From positions 8,671,501-8,735,500 of the forward strand of contig NC_082689.1 in the NCBI RefSeq assembly GCF_949987515.2: 64,000 bases of DNA, written 5' to 3'. The notes beneath the pieces are model-generated. The model ran no database searches. It saw only the letters and a program-made list of their open reading frames with translations, and was not told the DNA's origin. This DNA comes from Delphinus delphis (taxonomy: Eukaryota > Chordata > Mammalia > Artiodactyla > Delphinidae). The translations under genes and the position numbers were made by a program. This document shows positions 1 to 13,245 of this stretch, one piece after another. How positions within the stretch are numbered: position 1 is the stretch's first letter; every line of letters begins with the position of its first letter.

Positions 1-1239
1 TTTGCTTGGAGTTAGGAAGTGAGTACTAACTTTACTAAGCCAAAAAGCATTTTTTATAAGAATCAGCGTTCTACTGTTCAACCAAATAACCTAGATTTTC
101 TTAATACTCCCTCTACAGATATTTCATTTAAGATTTTACCTAGAAATAAATCAGGTATACTTTAATTGTGTTTTTCCAACAGGAATGAGTTATACTTTTA
201 CTGTCTACTTATATTCTTCCCTATTCTAAACCCTACATTCACAGAATGCTTACAATATATTAAAAATTTTGAAATACTGAAAAAGATTCCAAGGAGCCTC
301 CAATCTAGTGAAGACAGATAATTAGATAATTAAAATAAGGCACAAAAGTATTATGTTAGGTATAACTGGGTACTAGGCCCACCTACATGGTGGAGGCTGA
401 ATACAGTAGAAGAGGGGGGAAAGGCTTCCTAGAGAATGTGATATTTGATCTAAGTTTTGAAGCTGAATTTTCTTTTATTTCAATGAAACCTATCTTCTTC
501 AGACTTAGAAACTAAACTAGCCTTTAGTTCTAATAGTTTGAGATTTAATATGAAACAAGGGCAAGTTTATTCTGTTGATAGTGTTTGCACAGTTTTACAA
601 ACTTCACCATAAACTTTCTTAATCTTCAGCTTTTCTCCTTGAAGAAACCAAATCATTGAGTGAGTTCTCATAAACTTTACTCACTCCTTTGAAGTTGCCC
701 TCTCCAGATTTCCTCTACTACCATTCACTTCTGAGAGAGAAATTACAGGACTAAAATTTTTTCTAATGCAGTTGCAGAAATGTTTTCCAGGAAGAAAGGA
801 TATTAGCAAAGTGAAAAAGGGTAAGAAAATAATCTTATGCTCCTAATAGCAAATATGGCAGTACACGACTTTCATGTACTTAATGACACTAAAAAGAGAA
901 ATGGAAAGAAGCATCAAAACTTGATTGGTTCACCACAGATCAAACAGACACTCCCCAAAAAAAGATGGAAGGAGCGAAGGGCTCAAAGAGGAAGGAGGGG
1001 AAACCAGAGAGAGGACTTCTAGTAAAGATGGCAGAATAAAGCTAAAACAAAGAATTATTCTCTCCCCAATTTCGTAACAAATGACTCTAATTTAGTAGTA
1101 CTAAAGAATGAGTAAAGGGTTGAAGCCTAAAACCACAAACTTCAAAAACTAGCAGCTAAAAGAAAACATAAAAGATTATGGAGTAGTAAAATGCTACTTC
1201 TAAATCCTATTTAAAAACCAGTTACCAAAAGTAGCCAAT
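1..1239. other. PSMD1 intron, no gene seen
   Basis: AT-rich sequence. Around 340-470 the phrases GGCTTCCTAGAGAATGTGAT and TTTTGAAGCTGAATTTTC hint at an old repeat. Nothing else is recognised. Confidence 0.6.
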
Positions 1240-1510
1240 CTGAAAAGGTTACATACTGTATGATTCCAACTATATAACATTCTGGAAAAGGAAAAACTAA
1301 AGCTATAGAGACAGCAGAAAGATCAGTGGTTGCCCGGGGACTGGGGGTGCGGGGGTGGGGAGGGAGGGAGGGATGCAAATGTAGAGCACAGAGGATTTTT
1401 AAGGCAGTGAAAGTATTCTGTATGATACTGTAAAGGTGGATACATATCATTACGCATCTATCAAAACCCATAGAGAGTGAACCCGAATGTAAACTAGAGA
1501 CTGACAAAAT
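1240..1510 (+). mobile_element. old L1M-type 3' UTR fragment
   Basis: Phrases such as TATAACATTCTGGAAAAGG, GATCAGTGGTTGCC, and TTCTGTATGATACTGTAAAG are characteristic of an ancient L1 3' untranslated region, with the G-rich patch GGGGGTGGGGAGGGAGGG in between. It is on the plus strand and heavily diverged. Confidence 0.7.
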
Positions 1511-1859
1511 CCAGTCAGTTAAGGGTTAAGTCTTAGTATAGATACCTTGGAAAAAGAAACAGCAATAAAAGAAATGGTGGTGAGTACTGAATCCCTTTAA
1601 ATAAGAAACTAAGACTAAACTGTGAGAATTATGATTTCACAAGAGTATGTAAATGTTACGAGCTATGACAATGTAAACATAAAAATTTTGGAAGGTGGCA
1701 AAGAATGAGAAAGGAGAAACTATGGCATGTCAATGTCTGTATCATTTATACATGGGAGAGAGTACCATCAAGAACTGAAATGGTTTACTTCATCTAAAGT
1801 ATCTATAGAATACTGTCCTTATTTATATACAGCTGCAACGAACTATCTTTAAATTAAAA

Positions 1860-2800
1860 AGAGAGAAAAATATAAATTGTACGTTAAACACTAAAAATTT
1901 AAGCAGAAAACTCTCAACTTCTTGGAAAATTAAAACAGAACAAACTTTACTAGACAAATGGATTAAAAGAGAAGGGTATTTGCCTCAAAAATTTAGAAAA
2001 CAAGGACTTCCCTGGTGGTCCAGTGGCTAAGACTCCACGCTCCCAATGCAGGGGGCCCGGGTTTGATCCCTGGTCAGGGAACTAGATCCCACATGCATGC
2101 CACAACTAAGAGTTCGCATGCCACAACTAAAGATCCCACATGCTGCAACGAAGATCCTGCGTGCTGCAACTAAGACCCAGCTCAGCCAAAATAAATAAAT
2201 TAATTAATTAAAAAAAATTTAGAAAACAGCACCAACATTCTAAGAACGAAAAAGCAAATAAGAGTCAAGCAAAAATAAAGAATTTAGGGGAAAAAAAGAT
2301 TAGCAATAGCATATAAACAAAAAGAGAAATCTCTAGCAAATCTAATTAAGAAAAAGATAATATAATCAAATTAGAAAGGAGACAGATTTTTTTAAAAAGC
2401 CTTATATATAAGGGAGATTACCTAAAATTAAAAAATAAGGATGCTGAAAATCTTAATATGACTAAAAATACTCTAAGTACAAAACCTGACAAGGTTAACA
2501 AAAAAAACTTACAATATCAAAAACTTCAGCTTCTTTCTCTGATTTCCTTCACTAGAAATATAAACACATTTCTAGTTGACCAATAAAAGAATATTTGCAA
2601 TAAATATGGCTAACAGTGTTTTTATTAGAAGAAATTAAGATAACCAACAAGTGTTAGAAAAGCTCATCTAGTAATAGAATTACTATGAAAACCTTGAGAT
2701 ACTATCGTTTTACCTTCCAAATTAGCAAAGATTAATGAAAAAGATTATATTCTACATGCCTAGGGTACAGTTAGAAAAAGAATCTCACACTTGAATGAAA
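1860..2800 (+). mobile_element. probable old L1 fragments, split by a SINE
   Basis: A-rich sequence resembling decayed L1 ORF2 and 3' regions, for example GCAAATCTAATTAAGAAAAA near 2336 and GAGATACTATCGTTTTACC near 2696. A CHR SINE interrupts it at 2003-2213. The match is by recognition of phrases only and the borders are loose. Confidence 0.4.
2003..2213 (+). mobile_element. CHR-family SINE (short subtype, GGTCCAGTGG head)
   Basis: A tRNA-Glu-derived head (GGACTTCCCTGGTGGTCCAG) with B-box-like GGTTTGATCCC and an AAATAAATTAATTAATTAAA tail. A perfect 15-bp target duplication, AAAATTTAGAAAACA, lies at 1988-2002 and 2214-2228. Confidence 0.95.
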
Positions 2801-2913
2801 TAGTTATGCTTCCTCCCTTCTACCCTACTGAGTGAGATATCACCAGTAATAACAGTTAAAGAATAGGCTGAATGAACCCCAAGTCCAAGGTACTAAAGCA
2901 CACCATTCTATCT

Positions 2914-3122
2914 CTTTTTTTTTTCTTTCTGCGTTACGCGGGCTTCTTACTGTTGTGGCCTCTCCCGTTGTGGAGCACAGGCTCCGGACGCGCAGGCTCA
3001 GCGGCCATGGCTCACGGGCCCAGCCGCTCCGCGGCATGTGGGATCTTCCTGGACCGGGGCACGAACCCGTGTCCCCTGCATCGGCAGGCGGACTCTCAAC
3101 CACTCCGCCACCAGGGAAGCCC
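2914..3122 (-). mobile_element. CHR SINE, poly-A subtype
   Basis: Reverse-oriented copy with a poly-T at its left edge and GCCACCAGGGAAGCCC at its right. The 13-bp duplication CACCATTCTATCT is present at 2901-2913 and 3123-3135. The high identity to other copies indicates recent insertion. Confidence 0.96.
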
Positions 3123-3369
3123 CACCATTCTATCTTGAAAGGGTAGCCCATCTCTTTCTAAATAAACCATAGTGTAGTGGTGAAGAATGTGAAGTCAGGA
3201 GCCAGTTGGTACAGTGTGCTATGCATTTACTAGGCAAATATTCCATGTATCTTATTTTAGGATGATTTAGCTGCTAGAGTTTGTCTAAAACCTAATTTTT
3301 TCCTCAAAAAAATTCCAATGTCAAACTGTTTAAAACTGATATATATTAAGAAAATTAAAGGAAAAGAAA

Positions 3370-3565
3370 TCAGCCAACACTCACTGAGCACTTTACTAAG
3401 TGACTGGGACTGTTTTAGTTGCTTTACATGTATTTTTAATCCACCAACACTATGAGGTAGACCTTACGAAACAAGAAAACAGACATAAAGAGGGGAAATA
3501 TAGCTAGTACTGTAAAGGGACTGGGATTCAAACCGTAATAGTCTGCAGTCTTAACTCTACTAAAT
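3370..3565 (-). mobile_element. MIR SINE
   Basis: ACTCACTGAGCACTTTACTA, GTTGCTTTACATGTATTTTT, CACTATGAGGTAGACC and GGGATTCAAACC follow the MIR order in reverse orientation. It is diverged, as expected of this old mammalian family. Confidence 0.8.
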
Positions 3566-3700
3566 TATTTCTATGAACTACAGGCTCCAAATTTTCTCCA
3601 GGAGTAATTTGTCCCAGACTCCATTTCTACACTGTCATATAGTTAGAACATATATTTCATTAGATTTAGTTTAAACAGACAAATTAATATGGAAGATTTA

Positions 3701-3835
<135 letters not shown>

Positions 3836-3948
3836 TTATAGTCTAGTTCTATTCACTTGCTGTGTCATTTTCGAGCGGGGAATAGACTGCTCAAATGGCA
3901 ATGAAACCTGAGTTCTGATTCACAACATTCAAAAAGAGAGCGTTCTGG

Positions 3949-4239
3949 GCTTCCCTGATGGCGCAGTGTTTGAGAATCTGCCTGCCAATGCAGGGGACAC
4001 GGGTTCGAGCCCTGGTCTGGGAAGATCCCACATGCCACGGAGCAACTAAGCACGTGAGCCACAACTACTGGGCCTGCGCACCTAGAGCCTGTGCTCCACA
4101 ACAGGAGAGGCTGCAATAGTGAGAGGCCCGCACACCGCGATGATGAGTGGCCCCCGCTTGCGCAACTAGAGAAAGCCCTCGCACAGAAACGAAGACCCAA
4201 CACAACCAAAAATAAATAAATAAATTTATTTAAAAAAAA
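3949..4239 (+). mobile_element. CHR SINE, long subtype with AATAAA tail
   Basis: The head GCTTCCCTGATGGCGCAGTG is followed by the long repeat body (CAACTACTGGGCCTGCGCAC) and tail AATAAATAAATAAATTTATT. The duplication AAAAAGAGAGCGTTCTGG occurs at 3931-3948 and, with one mismatch, at 4240-4257. Confidence 0.95.
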
Positions 4240-4677
4240 AAAAAGAGAGGGTTCTGGACTGGATTTGAAGGCAGAACAGTCCCATGGTTGAAATCATGGA
4301 TGTCACGACTTTTCTGGTATGGGAGCACCAGCTCTGTTTTCAATCCTCATTCCACAGTGGATGATTCAGACTCGGGGGAATGCTGAGTGTGATTTCATAT
4401 TGTACCACTGTTAGTCAGCAGGCTTAAACAGTTCAAGTGAACACTAAGGCTTTCAGTGAACTCTGAATTACACCTCTTCTGCTCACCATCAACCTACAGA
4501 TTTCCTAATCGGCACAGTCCTTCAATTCTACCTTACAACAAACTACCTTTCACTGCAGCTGTGTGAGGCATATTTTGGATTTATATTCACATATACAATA
4601 AAGATTTTCATTATGCTTACACATCAATTTTCAGAGGACACATCACAATAATTACTCTTACCAAAAGAATACATCAA

Positions 4678-5021
4678 GGGACTTCCCTGGTGGCGCAGTG
4701 GTTAAGAATCCGCCTGCCAATGCAGGGGACACGGGTTGGATCCCTGGTCCACGAAGATCCCGCATGCCGTGGAGCAACTAAGCCTGTGTGTCTCAACTAC
4801 TGAGCCTGTGCTCTAGAGCTTGCGAGCCACAACTACTGAGCCTGCACTCTAGAGCCCGTGCTCCGCAACGAGAAGCCACCGCAGTGAGAAGCCTGTGCAC
4901 GCCAAGGAAGAGTAGCCCCCACTCGCTGCAACTAGAGAAAGCCCGCGCGCAGCAATGAAGACCCAATGCAGCCAAAAATAAAATTAATTAAAAACAAAAA
5001 GGGAAAAAAAAATCTTAAAAA
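4678..5021 (+). mobile_element. CHR SINE, long subtype
   Basis: Full head GGACTTCCCTGGTGGCGCAG through CCAATGCAGCCAAAAATAAA and an A-rich tail. A 15-bp duplication with two mismatches (AAAAGAATACATCAA at 4663-4677, AAAAGAACACAGCAA at 5022-5036) flanks it. Confidence 0.92.
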
Positions 5022-5036
5022 AAAAGAACACAGCAA

Positions 5037-8000
5037 AATGGAATATACGCTGACTCATTCAGGGAGGGATTACTGGTAATTTTTGTTCGCTTCTTTATTA
5101 TTTTCTGTATTTTCTAAAATTAACATATATTACTTTTATAATTAGAAAATAATATTTATAAAATATATGTTCTCATCAAAATATCTGATTTTTGGGTGAC
5201 AATAAGGGAAATATTTTATGCTTCCTCCATGTCTTACACTTCTCTATTTTCCCACCAAGTGCTTTTCAAATGGTAAGCACCCAGAAAGGAGTCGGCTTGT
5301 TCAAGAAGCACATGATCACCAGAGCTCCCCAAATCTGCCAAAGGCAGAAAATATTGAATTTGAGTTTCCCAATATAATGATTTTATCTGCATTACATATT
5401 CTTTCAGAATCTCTTACCCTTTTCATTTATCTTGGTCGGGGAGGCCACACTGTGATACAGCGCAGAGTAACATAGGGTCAGACAACACTGGCTTATAAAC
5501 ACCTCTGCTCTAATAAGCTGTTTGGGTAAGTTACTTGGCTTTTCTGAGTCTCAGTTTCTTCGGCTGCTGTAAGGACTATATGAAGTAATACATATGTAAA
5601 GTAATGTGTAAAAGTAATGTGCAAAAGGCATTTTATGATTCAGTAAGCATGGCTGTCTTACCATATCAGAGCAGAGTCCTACCAGTCCTCCATGACTATC
5701 CTCTCTGCAACTTAAATACTGCTATCAAAATGATATTCCTTAAAATGGTTCTCACTTATTTATTCATAGGCAACGACAGAATGTGATAGCAAAAACAATG
5801 AACTAACTCTGCCACTACCCAGCATATGACCATTAGCAATCCACTCACTTCTTTACATCTTACTTTCTCTAACTATAAAACCCTGCACGATGAGATCATC
5901 ACAAAATTCCCTTCTAGTTTTAAAAATCCTAAGGTTTGATGATTTTACTCTGGTTCAACAAGTCAAATTCCTTTGATTCTTAACTTATTTTACATGAACA
6001 CTTATATTACCTTATATAGGATGGAAATTTTATGTGCTAAGTTTACATGAACTTACAAAAAGAAACGTTGGACAAAGCACTGTATGTACATTATAAGGAA
6101 GAACTGAAATATAAAACCACATCCCAAACAACAGGACATTTGGTGAAACTAAAAGATGGAATAAAAAAAATCAATGCAAATACATAACGGGTTTATCCAA
6201 TCAATATTAAGTAGACTAGTACTTTAAAAAAGCTAGTTTTTGTTCATCACTTAAAAATTTTTCCTCACATTTTATTACTTATGCAGCAGTAACTTAATTT
6301 TCATTATTACGATTCTTCATAAAGAATTATTATATTAGGTTAGGATAGTATCTTATTTGGAAGGCGACTTTGAGCCCATCTGGTCTACTCTGCCTAATTT
6401 ACAGATGTGAAAAATGGAACCAAGATAGGTAAAATGACTGGCTTGCTTGTGATTACAAACAATTAATTGCAGTCATGGCTAAGGATCATGATTTTCTGAC
6501 TCAATTTCATCGCTATGAATAGTATGGCCCCCACATAAAACAAATTAGAATTTGTAGGAGAAAATCATATTAATTTCCCATTTTATATTATGATAATCTC
6601 ACAGAAAAGACAATTAAATTTCAGACAATGCCGTGACCCATGCCTTCTGCTGTGCCTGATTATCTAAAATCTACCTTCTCCAAATCCTGCATTTAAAACA
6701 CTCATCATGTTTTTAACTCTGTACACCTTATACTGTTGGAAAAAAACAAAACCCATACTTCTATGTCAGCGAGAAAAATAAAGGATGGGAGAAGGGCATA
6801 AAGTTCCATAAACGTCTTTTCTGTGGTTACTTATCACCTAGGTGTGTCTCTTCCTGTTTTTTTTTTTTTTCCTGTTTTCCTGGATATAGAAATGAAGCTG
6901 TACATCAGGGATCAGTTTTAGAGGTTTTTTTTCCCCTCTTCTCTTTCTATGACATTACATTAGCTCTTATGACTTCAACTAGGTATATAATTCCTTCCAT
7001 GAGCTCACTGAGGCCCGAAGAATTTTGGAATTCAGAATTTAGAAAGGTGACATGGTGCACACACCATAAGTTATGCAATATGCTCAGTGGAGCGTGGGGG
7101 TAATATCCCGTAAGCAACCAAATTAATATTTCTGAAGCAGCAAAATGAATGTTTACTAAATGTGATAAAGGCTATAAATGAGTTCATACTGGCTCAGATT
7201 TTACAGCCAAACGAGTCCTTAAAGACAGACAAAACTCTTAGTTTTCAGACCTTTCTGTAAATTAGAATTGCAGATAAAGGCCATGAACTTATATAATTTA
7301 TCTGGGCTAGTTCCCATCTCTTTCTTTAGTTCTGTTTTTTTTCCTATGCTCTCATCTTAAATCCAACTGACTTGCTATAATCTCAAACTTAACATGCCTA
7401 ATGTGAAAATTATCTTTATTCTTTTTCAAGATTCCTGGCAATGCTATCATGATTTTCCCACTATCAATATCCCAAGTGATGTTTTCAGCTCCCTCCTCAA
7501 TCTTATTAGTATTATTTTGTTCATGGTAGTTGGTTGTGCCTTTTCTTTATATTATCACCAACACTTTTAGGGTCCAAATCCCTGTCTTACTTAAGGCAAC
7601 AGTATGGTAATACAAATTACTATTTAAAAATGTGTTATGCTGTAAAATAAAACCTTATAATATAAACGTTCATGCTGATTTATTTTAAAACTGCAAAAGC
7701 TGATCAAACTTGGCCAAATATGATCCTACTTCCAAAAAGGGTACATGCCAGTGGTGGGAGAAGCTTCCTTGTAATAGGCCTCAGGCTAGATGATATTAGG
7801 CAAGGAGGAGCACAGGATCCCATTCTTACACTTTAATATTTTTATCTGATTCTATATATGATACTTGTTATATACATGTTCAAATAACTGCTAACAGTGG
7901 AGTTCACTTAATAAGAAAAACAGAAGATAGATTCTTCATAAAGAGTTGGGTTCTGGAGACAAAATAACTCCAAGGACCCATAAAAGAACAGTATTCTAGT

Positions 8001-8465
8001 TAAATGGTTCTGAACCTCTGGTCTAAGAGCCTTCTAAATTGGGTTTGTAATCACCCAAGGGTGTATGTATGTTCTGGGGTCTATGTTTGTGAGAGTGAGT
8101 GAGCAAGAAACTGGCAGAAGAAAAGCAAAGATGTACTGGAGTTAGTTAAGCTAAGACCACAATGAGCTTAGTGTTTAGACAGCATTCTGTAAAAGGATGT
8201 GAGGTAGATCATGACTGCATAAAAAACATTTCCTTTGGAAATTTCCATTAAAAATCTCACAAAATATCTGAGAAATGTCCCTTCTGTATTCCTTTGAGGA
8301 GGGGGTTATAGTCTTGATGAAATTAACACTTGATCTTTGATTTCAAGGCATTTTCATGGACTGGTTTGTAACCTTGTGACTAGGACTCTGTAGCCTTGAG
8401 AACTTACTTCTCTTCAAGCTTGTTAACAGCTTTTTCTTTTCAGCAATATCACATGCCACCCCAAA
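5037..8465. other. PSMD1 intron, largely unannotated
   Basis: AT-rich intronic sequence containing the MIR at 5475-5630. The rest, including the T-run near 6858 and the TG-rich patch near 8060, shows no gene or repeat I can name. Confidence 0.6.
5475..5630 (+). mobile_element. MIR SINE
   Basis: GGGTCAGACAACACTGGC, GGTAAGTTACTTGGCTTTTC, CTGAGTCTCAGTTTCTTC and GGACTATATGAAGTAATACA fit the MIR core in forward orientation. Confidence 0.75.
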
Positions 8466-8476
8466 AGAATATCAAT

Positions 8477-8597
8477 TTTTTAAATTTTGGCCACGCCACG
8501 TGGCTTGCAGGATCTTAGTTCCCGGAGCAGGGACTGAACCCATGCCCCCTGCAGTGGAAGTACGAAGTCCCAACCACTGGACCGCCAGGGAATTCCC
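8477..8597 (-). mobile_element. CHR-family SINE, short form
   Basis: Only the tRNA-like head and a short body are present, reversed, ending GGACCGCCAGGGAATTCCC. The 11-bp duplication AGAATATCAAT is at 8466-8476 and 8598-8608. Confidence 0.93.
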
Positions 8598-10135
8598 AGA
8601 ATATCAATGTTGCCTTCTTCGCAATTATCAGGTAAGAGAGAGATATAAACTATATATAGCCTACAAAGCTCTTGATCACATGCTTAAGAGCAGAAAACGA
8701 TGAAACAGAACTTAAAGTTTAAGGATTCATGAAGTGAGTAACAATTTTACTCTAAGGGATAGTGTTTCCAGAAAGAACATCTGTTGTATACACTTTTGCT
8801 TTTGTAGTCACTGGGGTACACATTTAACTTTCCCCATTGAGTTTATATTAATGGCACAGCCTACCAGCTATAACTGCATTTTAACATTCTTATCAATACC
8901 CAAGATTCTGATACAATGTGAAGACGCAAGTGTACACCACATATTCACATCAGCTAAGACTTCATTCAACAAAATTTATGGAATGATTACAAAATAGTAA
9001 TTATTTAAACTGCTGTATTTTTTACATTTTCTAAATATGAAAAAGTTTTATTTATTAGAATAAATAGTTGAAAGGTTTTTGAAACTATACAGCCTACCCT
9101 AACCTAACCCCACCCCCATTACAAAGTACTCTGCCATTGTTGGTACAGAGCTTATGGTTATAAAATCAATGAAATCCTATAGCAGAGGATAGGAAGATGG
9201 GAAAACATTTGTCATGTTCACAATACACATAACAAGAAAGCAACATGCGAGGTCAAAGTGAATAAATATCTATATATTACTGTTAGGGGACGTGCATTCC
9301 ATGGTCAAACTTCCCTCTTTAATGACATTACTCAGTTGGATAACCTCCAGCTGATAAAGCTCAACAGAAGATCAAAAGTAGAAATAAAAGATGCAAAAGC
9401 TACTCATAACTGTTCTATTTAAAAACAAAAACCAAAAAGAAATGTGGTCTGCTTGAAAAGATGTTTATATTCTAGAAGATACAATATATTAAATAATGTA
9501 TTATTAAAAGAGGATGAGAAGTTTGATTCTATTTTTGCAATAATCCAATTTTTATAAGTCTTAAAAGTGATTTTAGGAGAGAGTAGGACTGGATAAAAAA
9601 AAAAAAAAGGACAACAACAAAAATGATAGCAACTGCTCAGAAAAGGAAATCTATTAAAGCTCCACAGAATAATCAATGAGTTCTGAAATTTTTTTCTCCT
9701 CCTCCCCAGTCTATCTATTGATACTTTGCTAAAAATGAATCTGCTTAATGAGGCAGAAGACAGTATACCAGTGGCTTTTTCTGTTGTCAATTTCTTTGAC
9801 TGTTTCTTATATAGGAGCAGAATTATACAAGGTTGTTAAATGCCCTAACTTTAAATTAAGAATTAAAGATCTGAAATTACTGCATAAGCTATATACATCT
9901 ATTAAACATGTCACACATGGTAATTTTTAGTATATGTAATAAGATTTATGCACTTTCTGTTTCTCAACAAAATGAGAAGTTCTGGGTGAGGTGCCAAGAT
10001 ACATTAGTTACCGAAGTCCGAAATGAGGTCTGAGAGACTAACATGAAGAAATTTTAAAACAGATGCCTCAAAATCTGTTAGGGGGCCATCCACAAGGTAT
10101 ATATGAGGACTTGATTGTATCAATAGAAGGATATG

Positions 10136-10182
10136 TCTACGGGGATTTCTCTACGGGGAAAGGATTTCTCTACGGGGAAAAC
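10136..10182. repeat. short tandem repeat, CTCTACGGGGA units
   Basis: Three copies of a CTACGGGGA core: TCTACGGGGATTTCTCTACG, then GGGAAAGGATTTCTCTACGG. The last two units share 19 bases. Confidence 0.8.
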
Positions 10183-10339
10183 TGGGCTTTAAGTCTTTCC
10201 CACTAACACTAAGCCTAGAGATGGGCTTCAGAGAGACCATGTGGTGAGCATGTGGTGAGCCTAGTATGATCAGTGGTCATTGTGCACTGACATCTGACAC
10301 ATGAGTTATGAGGCATTAGCTACTGACTGAGGCACAAGC

Positions 10340-10375
10340 AATGAGAGAGAGAGGGGGAGAGAGAGGGAGAGGCAG
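10340..10375. repeat. (GA)n-rich tract
   Basis: GAGAGAGAGAGGGGGAGAGA and a following GAGGGAGAGG stretch form a short impure purine microsatellite. Confidence 0.85.
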
Positions 10376-10846
10376 GCAAAGGTGCACTGAGAGCCAATTA
10401 TACTCCTACCTACAAGAAGGGCAAAAAATGCAATAGTGTTTCTGTGGACAGATGTGGGTCAAAGAAGAAAGAAAGCCTTCCTGGAGCCATTTGAAACCCT
10501 GCCCAAGGGATCTCCAATGAGGGCAATGACATTCTAACAGAGAATCTGGATGTACTCATTTCTAAACTGAGATTGTATATATTATATAAAGTTTTTATTA
10601 CCTCAGAAGGATGGATCAAAAAAAATCACAGACCACTTAGTTTGTATCTTGTATCACAGGAACAAGTTATCCTACTGAATAAATTTTAAAAGCACAGCAG
10701 GAGGCAAAAATTCAAGTTGATTTTTATGATTTTGTCAACCCATGAGTTCTAATTTTTCAAGTATGGCTATATAACTAAATTAACAAAGTGACCATAAATT
10801 TATAAAAAATGCAATCAAAGAGTATTATATACTTAAAGTTCTCCTA

Positions 10847-11104
<258 letters not shown>

Positions 11105-11349
11105 TTAACAAAAAAAACTTTTAATAAAGTTTATATAGCTAAATTTTCAGATTAGTTACTGTCTTTCTAAGTCAATATTTTCATCTAACATTGTAATCAC
11201 AAGTTAATTTAAGACAACTTGGATGCAACAGTCAAAACTGAGTATGCTTTAAGTTTCAATATAATTGATGGTAAGTGAAAAGGAAGCTTACAACACAAGT
11301 GCTCCTGTCTTGGGGTAAAAGAGATAAAAAAGAAAGTAGAAAAAATGAG

Positions 11350-11555
11350 ATTAATGTTTGATAAACACCTATTATTTTCCAGGTGCAGTGGGAGGTATTT
11401 TATATATATTATCCATTTAATCCTCTTCATCCTAAAACAACAATAACAGCAATACAAAACAATCTTTAAAAACAAAGAAACAGAGTTAGGTAAAGTAAAT
11501 TGCCAAAAATCACATAAGTGTAGCAAACTCAGGCCAGTCTGACTCTAAGTATCCA
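11350..11555 (-). mobile_element. MIR SINE
   Basis: AAACACCTATTATTTTCCAG, TATTATCCATTTAATCCTC, AAATTGCCAAAAATCACAT and CAGGCCAGTCTGACTC follow reverse MIR order. It lies about 250 bp upstream (in PSMD1 sense) of exon f. Confidence 0.7.
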
Positions 11556-12296
11556 ACTTCCTTCAAATACTAGAGTAAGATAATATCTTAAGATGATTTT
11601 ACAAAATCTAATTTAAAAAATTAAATAAATCGAATGTAAATTGAAACAAACAAAAAACAAAGAGAAACAAAACTCCCAAAACAAAAAAGATTTTACCTGC
11701 TAGGAGAATGGCAACACAAATTAAGTCAAATAGGACTAGAAATGATTCCATGGTTACACTTCCCACATATGGTGGGATTTTCCAAAATGTTTACCAGGAT
11801 ATCCCCAATATCATATTCTTCAGAATACCAGTTCTATGAAAACAGGATTCCTTGATTAAATAAGTTTGGGAGCTCCTGCATACTGTATATCACCCCCTCT
11901 TGAGATTCAAAAACGTATCTAGCACACCAAGGGCTCCAGGAGTGTACATATCATAACAAAAGGTTCAAGAAACCTTATTAAAGAAACTACTAGACCTTTG
12001 CATAGCCCAGCATCTGTTCATTGTATTTGACCAAGAACTCTTTTGCTCCATATAATTTCTATTACATACCCTGCAGGACCTTTGTTCAGTGCCCCTTACA
12101 AGATCCTTAGGTAGGTATAAATTTGGAGGAACAAAGCAATTATTTTATATGATTATCAAACTTAATTTAATACAGTATGTCATTTCTCAAATGTCCTTTG
12201 TTCCAAAGCCAAGTAAAGGAAGAATAAATTGAATCCTTTTTTGGGGGGCGTGGGGGAATGACTTCAGATTTCCTTTCACGTTGATTTATTTACTTA
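11556..12296. other. PSMD1 intron left of the L1
   Basis: Unique AT-rich sequence with a G-run at 12242-12254. Nothing else is identified. Confidence 0.6.
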
Positions 12297-13245
12297 AGAA
12301 ATATCAGAGCAAGAGACTGGTTCAAGATAGCGGAGTAGAAGGATGTGCGCTCACTTCCTCTTGAGAGAGCACTGGAATCACAACTAACTGCTGAACGATC
12401 ACTGACAGGAAGACACTGGAACTCACCAAAAAAGGTACCCCACATCCAAAGACAAAGGAGAAACCACAATGAGATGGCAGGAGGGGGGCAATCACAGTAA
12501 AATCAAATCCCATAACTGCTGGGTGGGTGACTCACAAACTGGAGAACACTTATACCACAGAAGTCCACCCACTGGAGTGAAGGTTCTTGGTTCATCTGCT
12601 AACTTTCCTTCTGCTAACTTTGGAGATGAACCTTGGAACCATGGAAGCCCCACGTCAGGCTTCCCAACCTGGGGGTCTGGCAACGGGAGGAGGAATTCCT
12701 AGAGAATCAGACTTTGAAGGCTAGTGGGATTTGGTTGCAGGACTTCAACAGCACTGGGGGAAACAGAGACTCCACTCTTGGAGGGCACACAAAAAGTAGT
12801 GTGCGCACTGGGACCCAGGGGAAGGAGCAGTGACCCCATAGGAGACTGAACCAGACCTACTGCTTGTGTTGGAGGGTCTCCTGCAGAGGCAGGGGGTGGC
12901 TGTGTCTCGCCCTAAGGACAAGGACACTGGCAGCAGAAGTTCTGGGAAGTACTCCTTGGCGTGAGCCCTCCCAGAGTCTGCCATTAGACCCACCAAAGAG
13001 TCAGGTAGGATCCCGTGTTGGGTCGCCTCAGGCCAAACAACCAACAGGGAGGGAACCCAACCCCTCCATCAGCAGACAAGCTGATTAAAGTTTTACTGAG
13101 CTCTGCCCACCACCAGTCCCTCCCATCAGGAAACTTGCACAAGCCTATTACACAGCCTCATCCACCAGAGGGCAGACAGCAGAAGCAAGAACTACAATCC
13201 TGAAGCCTGTGGAACAAAAAACACATTCACGGAAAGAGAGACAAG

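Noticed and set aside
2872..3151. Overlapping ORFs with Arg/Gly/Pro-rich products recurring at 19-21 kb, 41 kb, 51 kb and 54-56 kb
   Set aside because: They are translations of the GC-rich CHR SINE body in various frames. The same short peptides recur wherever a SINE lies and have no independent support.
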